56,353 nt of DNA from Bacillota bacterium. GTDB taxonomy: Bacteria; Bacillota; Sulfobacillia; Symbiobacteriales; Symbiobacteriaceae. A program made the position numbers and the translations under genes. Position 1 is the first letter of the stretch, and each line of letters starts with the position of its first letter. The notes beneath the pieces are model-generated. The model saw nothing but the letters and a program-made list of their open reading frames with translations, did no database searches and was not told where the DNA came from. This document shows positions 49,824 to 56,353 of this stretch, in pieces. The stretch lies in NCBI GenBank assembly GCA_023623185.1, contig JAMNXV010000013.1, positions 1 through 56,353 on the forward strand, read 5' to 3'.

Positions 49824-50629
49824 GACAGCCGGCAGTCCAGCCGGTGCCGCCAGAGCTGACCCTAAGCTCGGTCACCAAACATTTTGAGACCCGCCGCGGG
49901 CGGATGAAGGTGCTGGACCGGGTGAGCCTGATCGTGCGCAGGGGGGAGTTTCTCTGCCTGCTCGGCCCCTCGGGATGCGGGAAGTCCACCCTCTTCAACA
50001 TCATCGCCGGACTGGAGGAGCCGGATTCAGGGGAGGTCCTGGTGGAAGGAGAGCCCATTTCCGGGCCGGGGCCCGACCGGGTGGTCGTCTTCCAGGACGG
50101 CGCCCTCTTCCCCTGGCTGACCGCCCTCGGCAACGTCGAGTTCGGCCTGAGCCTGCAGAACATTCCCCGGGCAGAGCGGCGCGAGCGGGCCATGGCGGCC
50201 CTGGAGATGGTGCGGCTTGCGCGCTTCGGCGACGCGTACATCCACGAACTGTCCGGCGGCATGCGGCAGCGGGTGGCCATCGCCCGGGCCCTGGCCCTGG
50301 AACCGAAGCTCCTGCTGATGGATGAGCCCTTCGCCGCACTCGACGCCCAGACGCGCAACCTCATGCACGAGGAGCTCCAGCGCATCTGGGCGCGCACGGG
50401 ACAGACGATCATTTTTGTGACGCACAATGTGTCGGAAGCGATCCGGCTGGGCGACCGGATTGCCGTGCTCTCGTTCCGGCCCGGTCGCGTCCGGCGCGAG
50501 GTGACCATCCAGCACCCGCGCCCCCGCAAAGCCGACGACCCGCGCCTTCTGGAGATCCGCACCTTCCTCGTGCGCGACCTGCGCAGCGACGTCGAGGCGG
50601 CGGTGGAGGAGGAGCTGGGCGATGGCTAG
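49820..50629 (+). CDS. ABC transporter ATP-binding protein (SsuB/TauB type)
   Basis: A 269-aa ATPase. Walker A is LLGPSGCGKSTLFNIIAGL, the Q-loop VVVFQDGALFPWLTALGNV, the signature LSGGMRQRVAIARALAL, Walker B LLMDEPFAALDAQTR, and the switch His is in IIFVTHNVSEA. PSGCGKST and the PFAALD box are typical of the nitrate/sulfonate/taurine importers. It overlaps both neighbours (4 and 8 bases), so the three components are made together. Confidence 0.92.
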   Translation: MRQPAVQPVPPELTLSSVTKHFETRRGRMKVLDRVSLIVRRGEFLCLLGPSGCGKSTLFNIIAGLEEPDSGEVLVEGEPISGPGPDRVVVFQDGALFPWLTALGNVEFGLSLQNIPRAERRERAMAALEMVRLARFGDAYIHELSGGMRQRVAIARALALEPKLLLMDEPFAALDAQTRNLMHEELQRIWARTGQTIIFVTHNVSEAIRLGDRIAVLSFRPGRVRREVTIQHPRPRKADDPRLLEIRTFLVRDLRSDVEAAVEEELGDG

Positions 50630-51383
50630 GTGGAAGGCCGGCCTGGTTTCGGCAGCGCTGCTCCTCCTCTGCTGGCAGGGCCTCTGCTGGGCCGGCCTCT
50701 GGCCCCGCTACGTGTTCCCCTGGCCCGCGGACGTCGCGGCGACCCTGTGGCGGCTCATCTCCACGATGGAACTGGCGGTGGCCTTGCTTCACACCGTGAA
50801 GCGCATCGGCCTCGGTTTCGGCCTCTCGGCCGCGGGAGGCCTGCTCCTGGGGCTGGGTCTGTCACGGTCCCGGACGCTCAGCGACCTGCTGGGCCCCCTG
50901 GTGCAGGGGCTGCAGTCGATGCCCTCCATCTGCTGGTACCCGCTGGCCATCCTCTGGTTCGGCTGGAACGAGGGCGCCCTGCTCTTCGTCACCACCGCGG
51001 GTGCGCTCTTCGCCGTCGCCTCCGCCGCCGAGTCGGGGGTGCGGAACATCCCGCCGGGGTACATCAGGGCGGCGGCGACCATGGGCGCCCGGGGCTGGCG
51101 GCTCTACACGCGGGTCGTGCTGCCTGCGGCCCTGCCCTCGCTGCTGACCGGGCTCAGGCTGGGCTGGTCCTTCGCCTGGCGCTCGCTGATGGCGGGTGAA
51201 CTGCTCTTCCTGAACCTGGGGCTGGGGCACCTGCTGGCGATGGGGCGCGACCTGGGCGACGCGGCCCAGGTGATGGCGGTGATCGTGGCGATTCTGGCCG
51301 TTGGCGTGCTGGTGGACCGCGCGTGCTTCAGCCGCGCCGAGGCCGCCGTGCGCCTGCGATTCGGGTTCGACAAGGCAGCATGA
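50622..51383 (+). CDS. ABC transporter permease (SsuC/TauC type)
   Basis: A 253-aa inner-membrane permease with six hydrophobic segments. The EAA coupling loop reads AAATMGARGWRLYTRVVLPA near residues 146-165, and WRSLMAGELLFLNLGLGHLL follows it. PLVQGLQSMPSICWYPLAILWFG is a family block. It forms the channel for the importer with the lipoprotein and ATPase upstream. A terminator follows. Confidence 0.92.
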   Translation: MARWKAGLVSAALLLLCWQGLCWAGLWPRYVFPWPADVAATLWRLISTMELAVALLHTVKRIGLGFGLSAAGGLLLGLGLSRSRTLSDLLGPLVQGLQSMPSICWYPLAILWFGWNEGALLFVTTAGALFAVASAAESGVRNIPPGYIRAAATMGARGWRLYTRVVLPAALPSLLTGLRLGWSFAWRSLMAGELLFLNLGLGHLLAMGRDLGDAAQVMAVIVAILAVGVLVDRACFSRAEAAVRLRFGFDKAA

Positions 51384-51389
51384 AGAATG

Positions 51390-51417
51390 GGCTGCCGCTC
51401 CTTGTGGGGCGGCAGCC
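51390..51417. terminator. Terminator between the transporter operon and the Doc toxin gene
   Basis: The stem GGCTGCCGC / GCGGCAGCC with an interior wobble. It can serve both convergent genes; CGCTTTTC follows on the plus strand. Confidence 0.7.
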
Positions 51418-51426
51418 GAACGCTTT

Positions 51427-51846
51427 TCAGGCCTTCTTTACGCTGTCCTTCTCTATGCTGTTCTTCTCCCGGCTATGTTGGCGGAACCACTGTGCAAGCT
51501 CTTGCAGATCGCTCTCTCTCACCGCAAGGGCCCAGGCTGTCTGCTCCAGCTCCTGTTCCGATGCGGTGATCTCACGGCCGTTGAGCATCAGGAACAGGCA
51601 CCCCGCCGCGATGGCCACCCGCTTGTTGCCATCCACGAAGGGATGGTTGCGGGAGATGCCCTCGGCCAGTGCGGCGGCCTTCTCCTCGAGGGTCGGGTAG
51701 AGCGCCCGACCGTCGTAGGTACGGAACGGGCGGGCCGCAGCCGACTGCACGCCGCCGCGGTCACGAACACCGTGAGGGCCCCCGGTTTCGGCGATGATCC
51801 GCCGGTGCAGCCCGATGAGGTGATCCGCGGTCAGGCAGATCAGCAT
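51427..51846 (-). CDS. doc: Doc-type toxin (Fic fold)
   Basis: A 139-aa Doc-family protein. Its core motif NHPFVDGNKRVAI is the HPFxDGNKR form of Doc kinases, which phosphorylate EF-Tu and stop translation. TADHLIGLHRRIIAETGG is the usual N terminus, and RDRGGVQSAAARP the loop before the core. The C-terminal Lys/Glu tail (SREKNSIEKDSVKKA) is an extension. ATG 51846 overlaps the stop of the upstream antitoxin gene (ATGCTGA), the classic toxin-antitoxin arrangement. Confidence 0.87.
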   Translation of the reverse strand: MLICLTADHLIGLHRRIIAETGGPHGVRDRGGVQSAAARPFRTYDGRALYPTLEEKAAALAEGISRNHPFVDGNKRVAIAAGCLFLMLNGREITASEQELEQTAWALAVRESDLQELAQWFRQHSREKNSIEKDSVKKA

Positions 51847-51995
51847 GTGCCCAGCCGCTCCAGCACCCGGCGGTAGCGCTCGAAGAACGCCTCCACAGCG
51901 GCCTCCACCTCCTCGTCCGTTGCCGGCCGCATGTCGCGCTCGCCGGCACCCTGCGCCGGGGCTGTGTCTGCACGTGGCTCAGTCCCCCACACCAC
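51840..51995 (-). CDS. Putative antitoxin of the Doc toxin
   Basis: A 51-aa protein read before doc and overlapping it by 7 bases. The N-terminal part (MVWGTEPRADTAP) is short and looks disordered. The C-terminal part (TDEEVEAAVEAFFERYRRVL) is an acidic amphipathic helix of the sort that wraps around a toxin. I see no Phd-like DNA-binding domain. GTG 51995 lies 7 bases after AAAGGGGG; a start further in, at the ATG of MRPATDEE, is possible. Function is inferred from position. Confidence 0.6.
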   Translation of the reverse strand: MVWGTEPRADTAPAQGAGERDMRPATDEEVEAAVEAFFERYRRVLERLGTC

Positions 51996-52069
51996 GGCAA
52001 TCCCCCTTTCCCCTTTCCAGCGCTGTCTCAATGCTACCATCTGCGCGCCTGCCCCCTCAAGCGCACCCG

Positions 52070-53035
52070 TCACTGCCTGTTCCTGGTGAAAAGCCCGGCG
52101 GCGCTGCCCTGCGTGAGCGGCCACGGGTCCACCGGGGTGTTGCCCACGGTGGCCGTCCAGTGCAGGTGCGGGCCTGTGGAGAAGCCGGTGGAGCCCACGG
52201 TGCCGATCAGCTGCCCGGCCTCCAACCAGTCGCCGGGCTGCACATGGATCTCCTCGCAGTGGTAGTACGCCGTGAAGAGGTTGAGGCCGTGGTCGATGAC
52301 GATGGTCCGGCCGGAGACGATGAACTCCTCGGCGAGGATCACCTTGCCCCGGGCCGGCGCGTAGATGGGCGTTCCCAGCGGCGCGCCGAAGTCCATGCCG
52401 CTGTGCCGGCCGGTCTCGACGCCGTTGACGATGCGGATCTCGCCGAAGTAGGTGGTCACCCAGAGGTCGCCTTCCAGCGGCGGCCGGAAGACGTCGCGCC
52501 AGAGCGGTTCGGGTTCGCTGGTGGACCGCAGCCGGTACAGCTTCTCCCACTGCTCGGCCTGCCGGGGATCGTAGTAGATGTCCTCCTGCTCCTCGGTCAC
52601 CTCCAGCCGGTCGACGGTGAAGTCCTTCTTCACGACTTCGATGGCGCCCTCCCATTCACCGCCGTCCCAGGTGAGTCGCACCGGGTAGACGCCCACCGGG
52701 GCTGCCGCGGGAATGCCGATGAAGGCGGTGGGCTGCCGGTCCAGCAGGAACAGCTTGGGCTGTTCGGCGAGGCCCTCCACGTGGAGGGCCGGCTCACCGG
52801 GCAGCGGCTGGTCGACCCGCAGGACGGCGAAGTCCCCCTGCAGCACCTGCCGGGGCTGCAGGTCAACGACGGGGGGAGAAGCTGGGATTTGCAAAGTCTC
52901 CGCAGGGACAGGGCGGGGCCCCGTCGAAGTCTCCCCTGTGTCCACTGGGGCGGGGGCGCATCCGGTCACCAGGAGCGCGGCCAGCGCCAGCGACGCGGCC
53001 AGCGCCTGGCGCGCGGCGCATCGGTTCATGTTCAT
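52070..53035 (-). CDS. M23 family peptidase lipoprotein
   Basis: A 321-aa exported lipoprotein; the signal ends in ALLVTGC (lipid Cys at about 26). A Pro-rich spacer is followed by a beta-domain resembling peptidase M23 N-terminal domains (PLPGEPALHVEGLAEQPKLF). The LytM domain comes last, with HSGMDFGAPLGTPIYAP (first His and Asp ligands), AYYHCEEIHVQPGD and TGPHLHWTATV. It should cut peptide cross-links in peptidoglycan. ATG 53035 overlaps the stop of the thioesterase gene by 4 bases, so the two are translationally coupled. Confidence 0.87.
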   Translation of the reverse strand: MNMNRCAARQALAASLALAALLVTGCAPAPVDTGETSTGPRPVPAETLQIPASPPVVDLQPRQVLQGDFAVLRVDQPLPGEPALHVEGLAEQPKLFLLDRQPTAFIGIPAAAPVGVYPVRLTWDGGEWEGAIEVVKKDFTVDRLEVTEEQEDIYYDPRQAEQWEKLYRLRSTSEPEPLWRDVFRPPLEGDLWVTTYFGEIRIVNGVETGRHSGMDFGAPLGTPIYAPARGKVILAEEFIVSGRTIVIDHGLNLFTAYYHCEEIHVQPGDWLEAGQLIGTVGSTGFSTGPHLHWTATVGNTPVDPWPLTQGSAAGLFTRNRQ

Positions 53036-53445
53036 CGTTCTTTCCCTTCGAAGCGGGCGATCTGCGCCCGCAACTCTTGTGGAATGGGCACGGGGCGCTG
53101 CTGTTCGTAGTCGAAGTGCACCAGCACCGCCCGGCTGGTGGCGACCAGGCGCCCGCTGGTCTTTTCGATGATCTGACCGTCGATGACCATACTGGAGTTG
53201 CGGATCTCACTGACCCGCAGACCGATGAGGAGCCGCTCCCGGAGGTAGGCCGGCGACTTGTACGTGATGGTCAACTCTGCGAGGATGAAGGAGAATTGCT
53301 CCGACAGCTCGCGGGTGAGCTCGTGGAGATACTCCACCCGCGCGGTTTCGAAGTAGGTCGCGTAGACGGCGTTGTTGACGTGGCCCAGCATGTCAATATC
53401 GCGGAAGACGACCTGCTGCTCCATGACAAAGGGGAAACCCTCCAA
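53032..53445 (-). CDS. Acyl-CoA thioesterase (4HBT/FatM-like hot-dog fold)
   Basis: A 137-aa hot-dog thioesterase. VVFRDIDMLGHVNNAVYATY is the 4-hydroxybenzoyl-CoA thioesterase motif with the catalytic Asp, and ARVEYLHEL follows it. The substrate is probably a long or medium acyl-CoA or acyl-ACP. TTG 53445 has GGGAGG 9 bases upstream; ATG 53424 lies too far from any site. It is the first gene of a two-gene unit with the M23 lipoprotein. Confidence 0.8.
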   Translation of the reverse strand: MEGFPFVMEQQVVFRDIDMLGHVNNAVYATYFETARVEYLHELTRELSEQFSFILAELTITYKSPAYLRERLLIGLRVSEIRNSSMVIDGQIIEKTSGRLVATSRAVLVHFDYEQQRPVPIPQELRAQIARFEGKER

Positions 53446-53493
53446 ACCGATGACCCTCCCTCTCGTCTCTCTCCACTCACTTCCATCCCGCAG

Positions 53494-53523
53494 TTGACAG
53501 ATCCTGCCCAGAACCATTACAAC
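53494..53523 (+). promoter_or_regulatory. Probable promoter of the MltG-like gene
   Basis: TTGACA (53494-53499), 18 bases, TACAAC (53518-53523), 40 bases before the GTG. Confidence 0.5.
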
Positions 53524-53562
53524 GAAAAGGTCAAGGACTGACGCGGACAGGGGGGCTTTCCT

Positions 53563-54255
53563 GTGATCTGGTTCCTGTTGGCTGCAGGCTTGCTGCTCAT
53601 CGTTCTCGGCGCATGGGGCGGACCCGCGACGCGCCGGCGCCCGGAGAAGGCCGAGCGCATTCCCCGGGAGGCCACTGTGCAGGAGGCATGGGATATTCTG
53701 ACCAGCCCGGTAGAGTACGATGACGAATTGATCAAGATTCCCGATCACCGGCCGTGGTTCCTGCCGGGCAGCGACCGGCGCTTCCAGCGCGGGGTGCTGG
53801 TGGGCCTGGGCGCCGGCCTCTTGCTGTCTGCCCTTCTGATGCCCCTCTTCGTCCGCCCGGCGGCGCCCGACGTTCCGGAGCCCGGGGAGAACCCCGGCGT
53901 GGTGCAGGGCCCGGGGGAGGAGGAGCCCGGTGCTTCGCTGCCTGACCCCACGACCCCGCCGGCTTCGCAGCCCGAGGATGAGCCCGAACCCGGGGCAGGT
54001 GACGAGCCCCCCGCCGGGTCGGAGGAGGAGCCTGAGCCTCCCGAGGAGCCGGTCACCGTGACCGTCACGGTCGAAATGGGCTCGAGCTCGCAGGAGATCG
54101 CGGCCCTGCTCCGTGAGGCCGGTCTGATCGAGGCGGAGGAGGACTTCCTCGCCGTGGTGGCCGAACTGGGCGTGGAGACCCGGCTTCAGGCCGGCACTTT
54201 CGTCATCCCGTCGGACGCGACGCCCATCGAGATCGTTAACCTGCTGACGCAGTAA
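53563..54255 (+). CDS. Membrane protein with C-terminal MltG/YceG-like domain
   Basis: A 230-aa protein with a hydrophobic N terminus (IWFLLAAGLLLIVLGAW), a second membrane segment at about 88-106, a long acidic Pro/Glu linker (about 110-165) and a small domain at the end (MGSSSQEIAALLREAGLIEA, then LQAGTFVIPSDATPIEIV). The last part matches the LysM-like subdomain found in MltG endolytic transglycosylases and in small YceG-like proteins. The catalytic MltG part is missing, so it may be an anchor or regulator of peptidoglycan synthesis. The GTG has GGGGGG upstream. The 3' end is partly duplicated beyond the stop. Confidence 0.7.
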   Translation: MIWFLLAAGLLLIVLGAWGGPATRRRPEKAERIPREATVQEAWDILTSPVEYDDELIKIPDHRPWFLPGSDRRFQRGVLVGLGAGLLLSALLMPLFVRPAAPDVPEPGENPGVVQGPGEEEPGASLPDPTTPPASQPEDEPEPGAGDEPPAGSEEEPEPPEEPVTVTVTVEMGSSSQEIAALLREAGLIEAEEDFLAVVAELGVETRLQAGTFVIPSDATPIEIVNLLTQ

Positions 54256-54328
54256 CGGCGGCGCTGCGCCGGCGTGATCGCAAGCTGCTGACGCAGTGAT
54301 GGCGGCCCTGCGCCGGCGTGATTGAGGC
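54241..54328. repeat. 44-bp direct duplication across the stop codon of the MltG-like gene
   Basis: CTGCTGACGCAGT and the following CGGCGGCGCTGCGCCGGCGT recur 44 bp downstream with few changes, so the last codons and the stop are present twice. Confidence 0.7.
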
Positions 54329-54358
54329 ATCTACGGCGGCCCGCCGCTGTCGCGAGGA

Positions 54359-54390
54359 GCCTGCACTCCCACTCTTGCGGGGGTGCAGGC
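54359..54390. terminator. Terminator between convergent genes
   Basis: GCCTGCACTCCC pairs with GGGGGTGCAGGC (one wobble), then TTTCCGTTT on the plus strand. Confidence 0.7.
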
Positions 54391-54500
54391 TTTCCGTTTG
54401 CATCAAAGATGCTCGGAACGCCGGCAAGAATGCTCGGGGAACCGGCCGGCAGGCTGGCCGCCGACCGTGCCCGTGCAGATCGGGTCTGCGAACAGGCGGC

Positions 54501-56006
54501 TCATTCCCCGTCCGCCAGCCGCTCGAACCGGGTGATCACGTAGTCGTGCTCGTGTTGCTCGACCTTTGCGAGAAACTGCGCGCTCCCCTCGGTGACGAGG
54601 AAGGCGCCCGGGGTGCCCTCCATCGGCTTTATGGAGTCCGGGCCTGTGTACCCGCCGGCGTGGAGCTCCTGGAGGAGCCCGAGGACCCCCTCCGCGGTTG
54701 CTGGATCGCGGAACATCGCCACAATGTCGGCCTCCCGGAGGAGCGGCGGACCCATGAGGCGGCGGATGAAATCCATCTCAGACCGCGCCCGGAACACCTG
54801 CTCTTCCGCCGGATCGGCGCGCATGGCCTCCCCGTCGAAGCGATAGACCTGGATCCGGGTGGGGTATCCGAGGAAGTCCTCGTGATGGAAGGCGCCGCCC
54901 GGTCCCCATCCGCCGTCTCCCGCCACCGCCTGCACTGTGCCGGCCTCCGACACCCAGTCCAGTTGCCGGAAGCGCCCCTCCTCCGGGTCGTACCGGAAGG
55001 CGGTGAATCGGTAGATCCCCCAGGAGCCCGGGTACAGGGTGTGTGCCAGCAGGTCGTGTTCGCCTGCGTCTGCCCAGTCGTACCAGCTTCGCCAGTAGAC
55101 GTCCGGCGCACGGAAGAGCTCCTGCTTTCCGTCGAGGGTGGTGATCCAGTATTCGTCTCCGTCATCCCAGAGGAGCGCCTGCATGCCCGGCGCCAGCCGG
55201 CCGATGACGGCGGGCAGCTCCGGCTCCAGCATCAGCTCCCGCTCCGCGCGCCAGGAGAAGGACCCGTCGGTGTAGCCCACCAGGCCGTAGCCGGGCACCC
55301 ACCACTCCGTGCCCGCGGACCAGCCGTTGCGCGTCACTTCGATGCGCGCGGCCTGCCGCACGCCGCCGGGAGTTTCCACCGGCTCGATGGCCGCCACGGT
55401 GTAGGTGTAGCCGTCGCCCATCGGGCCTGGAATCCGGACCGTCCAGATATCGCCGACCTGCACGGGCAGACGATGCAGAAGCGCCGGCTCCGCCAGAAGG
55501 CTGAACCCGCCCCTTATGCTGTTGACGCCATGCAGGTAGACGGCGTCGCCTTCCACCCGCACGTACGCCGTTCCCTGCCGCAGCCGCACGGGCTGGAGCG
55601 TCGTCCCTAACAGGTCAAGGGGGGCGTAGGCGAAGGCGGACCCGCGCCTCCCCTGCTCCCGCACCAAGTGGAGCCCTGGTTCGCCCCAGAGGGGGAGAGC
55701 GGGCAGCTGAGCGGGCGTGTTCTGGGATGGGTTGTTCTTCCGCTCCGCCGTCGCCGGTTTCTTCTCGGGCGGGGCCGTTCCCAGCTCGGCCGGAGCCGGT
55801 TTCACGGGTCGGTGGCCGGGGGGCGTTGCTTCGTGTTCGGGAGGCGTTGGTTCCTGTTCGGGAGACGCGGATTCGTGGCCGAGAGAAGCGTAATCCCCGC
55901 CGGGAGACGCAGATTCCCGCCCGGCAGCAGTTCCATACTCAGCTGCGCGGCAGCCTCCGGAGAGAACGGCGGCGGTCAGGAGGCAGGCGATGAGCTGACG
56001 GCGCAT
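54501..56006 (-). CDS. Large hypothetical lipoprotein with Pro/Glu/Ser repeat linker
   Basis: A 501-aa exported protein. The N terminus MRRQLIACLLTAAVLSGGC is a lipoprotein signal with the lipid Cys at residue 19. Residues 25-70 are a low-complexity linker of 7- to 8-residue repeats (ESASPEQEPTPPEHEATPPG). The rest is a soluble, Trp/Tyr-rich, mostly beta domain (for example VPGYGLVGYTDGSFSWRAER) in which each stretch holds turns like DDGDEYWITTLDG. No enzymatic motif is seen and I do not recognise a family. An envelope role is inferred from the signal. Confidence 0.7.
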   Translation of the reverse strand: MRRQLIACLLTAAVLSGGCRAAEYGTAAGRESASPGGDYASLGHESASPEQEPTPPEHEATPPGHRPVKPAPAELGTAPPEKKPATAERKNNPSQNTPAQLPALPLWGEPGLHLVREQGRRGSAFAYAPLDLLGTTLQPVRLRQGTAYVRVEGDAVYLHGVNSIRGGFSLLAEPALLHRLPVQVGDIWTVRIPGPMGDGYTYTVAAIEPVETPGGVRQAARIEVTRNGWSAGTEWWVPGYGLVGYTDGSFSWRAERELMLEPELPAVIGRLAPGMQALLWDDGDEYWITTLDGKQELFRAPDVYWRSWYDWADAGEHDLLAHTLYPGSWGIYRFTAFRYDPEEGRFRQLDWVSEAGTVQAVAGDGGWGPGGAFHHEDFLGYPTRIQVYRFDGEAMRADPAEEQVFRARSEMDFIRRLMGPPLLREADIVAMFRDPATAEGVLGLLQELHAGGYTGPDSIKPMEGTPGAFLVTEGSAQFLAKVEQHEHDYVITRFERLADGE

Positions 56007-56353
56007 CCTAAGACCTCCTACAGGAAGATACTTCCAGTTTGCTTGTTATGACGTCTACGTACGGCCCTCGGTTGCGCCGCTCCAACCTGGTTGGCAGTTT
56101 CGCCGACCGTGGCTGTGCGAACAGGCGGTTATTGACTTTGGCGCAGGCGATGAAGCAAAAAAGCGTCGGTTGCGAGGTCGGGTGGGGCGCTTGTCCAGGT
56201 GTGGGTGCACGCCATCGCCCAGAATCTTACCCCGTGCCCGACGCTGACCCCCGTGTTACCCCGCGAACGGCGGTCGCCGGTTGACATAACGCGGCGTTCT
56301 GGTTGATCAGCATGGCTATGCCGCAGGACCGCAGTTGTGGGAATCGGAGGTTT
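56007..56353 (-). repeat. Right-edge copy of the intergenic repeat family, cut by the window
   Basis: From about 56220 the plus strand reads CCGTGTTACCCCGCGAACGG, then GGTTGACATAACGCGGC and finally GGAATCGGAGGTTT. This matches the order of blocks in array 3 (plus-strand CCCCGTTACCCCCG, GTTTACATAACGC, CATCCGGAGGTTTTCGACTT). The window ends inside the AAGTCGAAAACC core. Between 56007 and 56220 I see no gene. Confidence 0.65.

Noticed and set aside
53032-54330. Upstream extension of the thioesterase to 432 residues
   Set aside because: The extra N-terminal part is antisense to the MltG-like gene; TTG 53445 has a good ribosome binding site.

Overview
The window looks like chromosomal DNA from a very GC-rich, endospore-forming member of the Firmicutes, and Symbiobacterium or a close relative is my best guess. 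The clues are the GC content, Gram-positive style ribosome binding sites (AGGAGG with GTG and TTG starts), a cwlJ-gerQ germination pair, a pyruvate kinase carrying the extra C-terminal PEP-utilising domain, and the cluster polA-mutM-coaE-lytic transglycosylase. The species assignment is inference; I could not compare sequences.

Layout. 1-7.5 kb: an M24 peptidase, a copper chaperone behind a CsoR-like operator, a large tandem repeat array, a DUF457-type membrane protein, an FmdB-like zinc ribbon behind a strong promoter/operator, and a 1075-residue STAND/BTAD regulator. 7.7-13.4 kb: methionine gamma-lyase, aspartase, an RsmF-type RNA methyltransferase, a coiled-coil protein and purine nucleoside phosphorylase. 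13.5-19.8 kb: pfkA-pyk, a thioesterase, Mrp and an AIM24 protein, with two different short tandem repeat blocks between them. 19.8-26.4 kb: a second long repeat array, a small hypothetical gene, a response regulator-histidine kinase pair, tRNA-Leu(CAA), and an ECF sigma factor with its anti-sigma factor. 26.5-35.2 kb: polA, mutM, a small gene, coaE, a lytic transglycosylase and a small membrane protein, then a DUF4418 gene with a three-gene FtsX/MacB-type ABC transporter. 35.2-40.1 kb: an accessory-looking stretch with a winged-helix/PD-(D/E)XK nuclease, a 36-residue cationic aromatic peptide gene, a YyaL-type protein and further repeat arrays. 40.2-56.4 kb: cwlJ-gerQ, a Dps/ferritin-like gene, a flavin reductase, MFS and MATE exporters, a divergent polysaccharide deacetylase, an SsuABC/TauABC-type transporter, a Doc toxin with a short antitoxin, an M23 lipoprotein, a thioesterase, an MltG-like anchor protein and a large lipoprotein.

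The most unusual feature is a dispersed family of about 190-223 bp tandem intergenic units. They share two cores, AAGTCGAAAAC and GCGTTAYGTMAAC, separated by hairpins that sit in the same place but differ in sequence. I find them in arrays at about 1.6-2.7, 19.9-20.6 and 39.5-40.0 kb, in decayed form at 36.4-36.8 kb, and running off the right edge. The arrays lie between hairpin terminators, and two share an end motif. I do not recognise the family. Other points of note are a tandem block of terminator-like hairpins after mrp, the 36-residue peptide gene, and a cwlJ gene whose only well-placed start codon is ATA.
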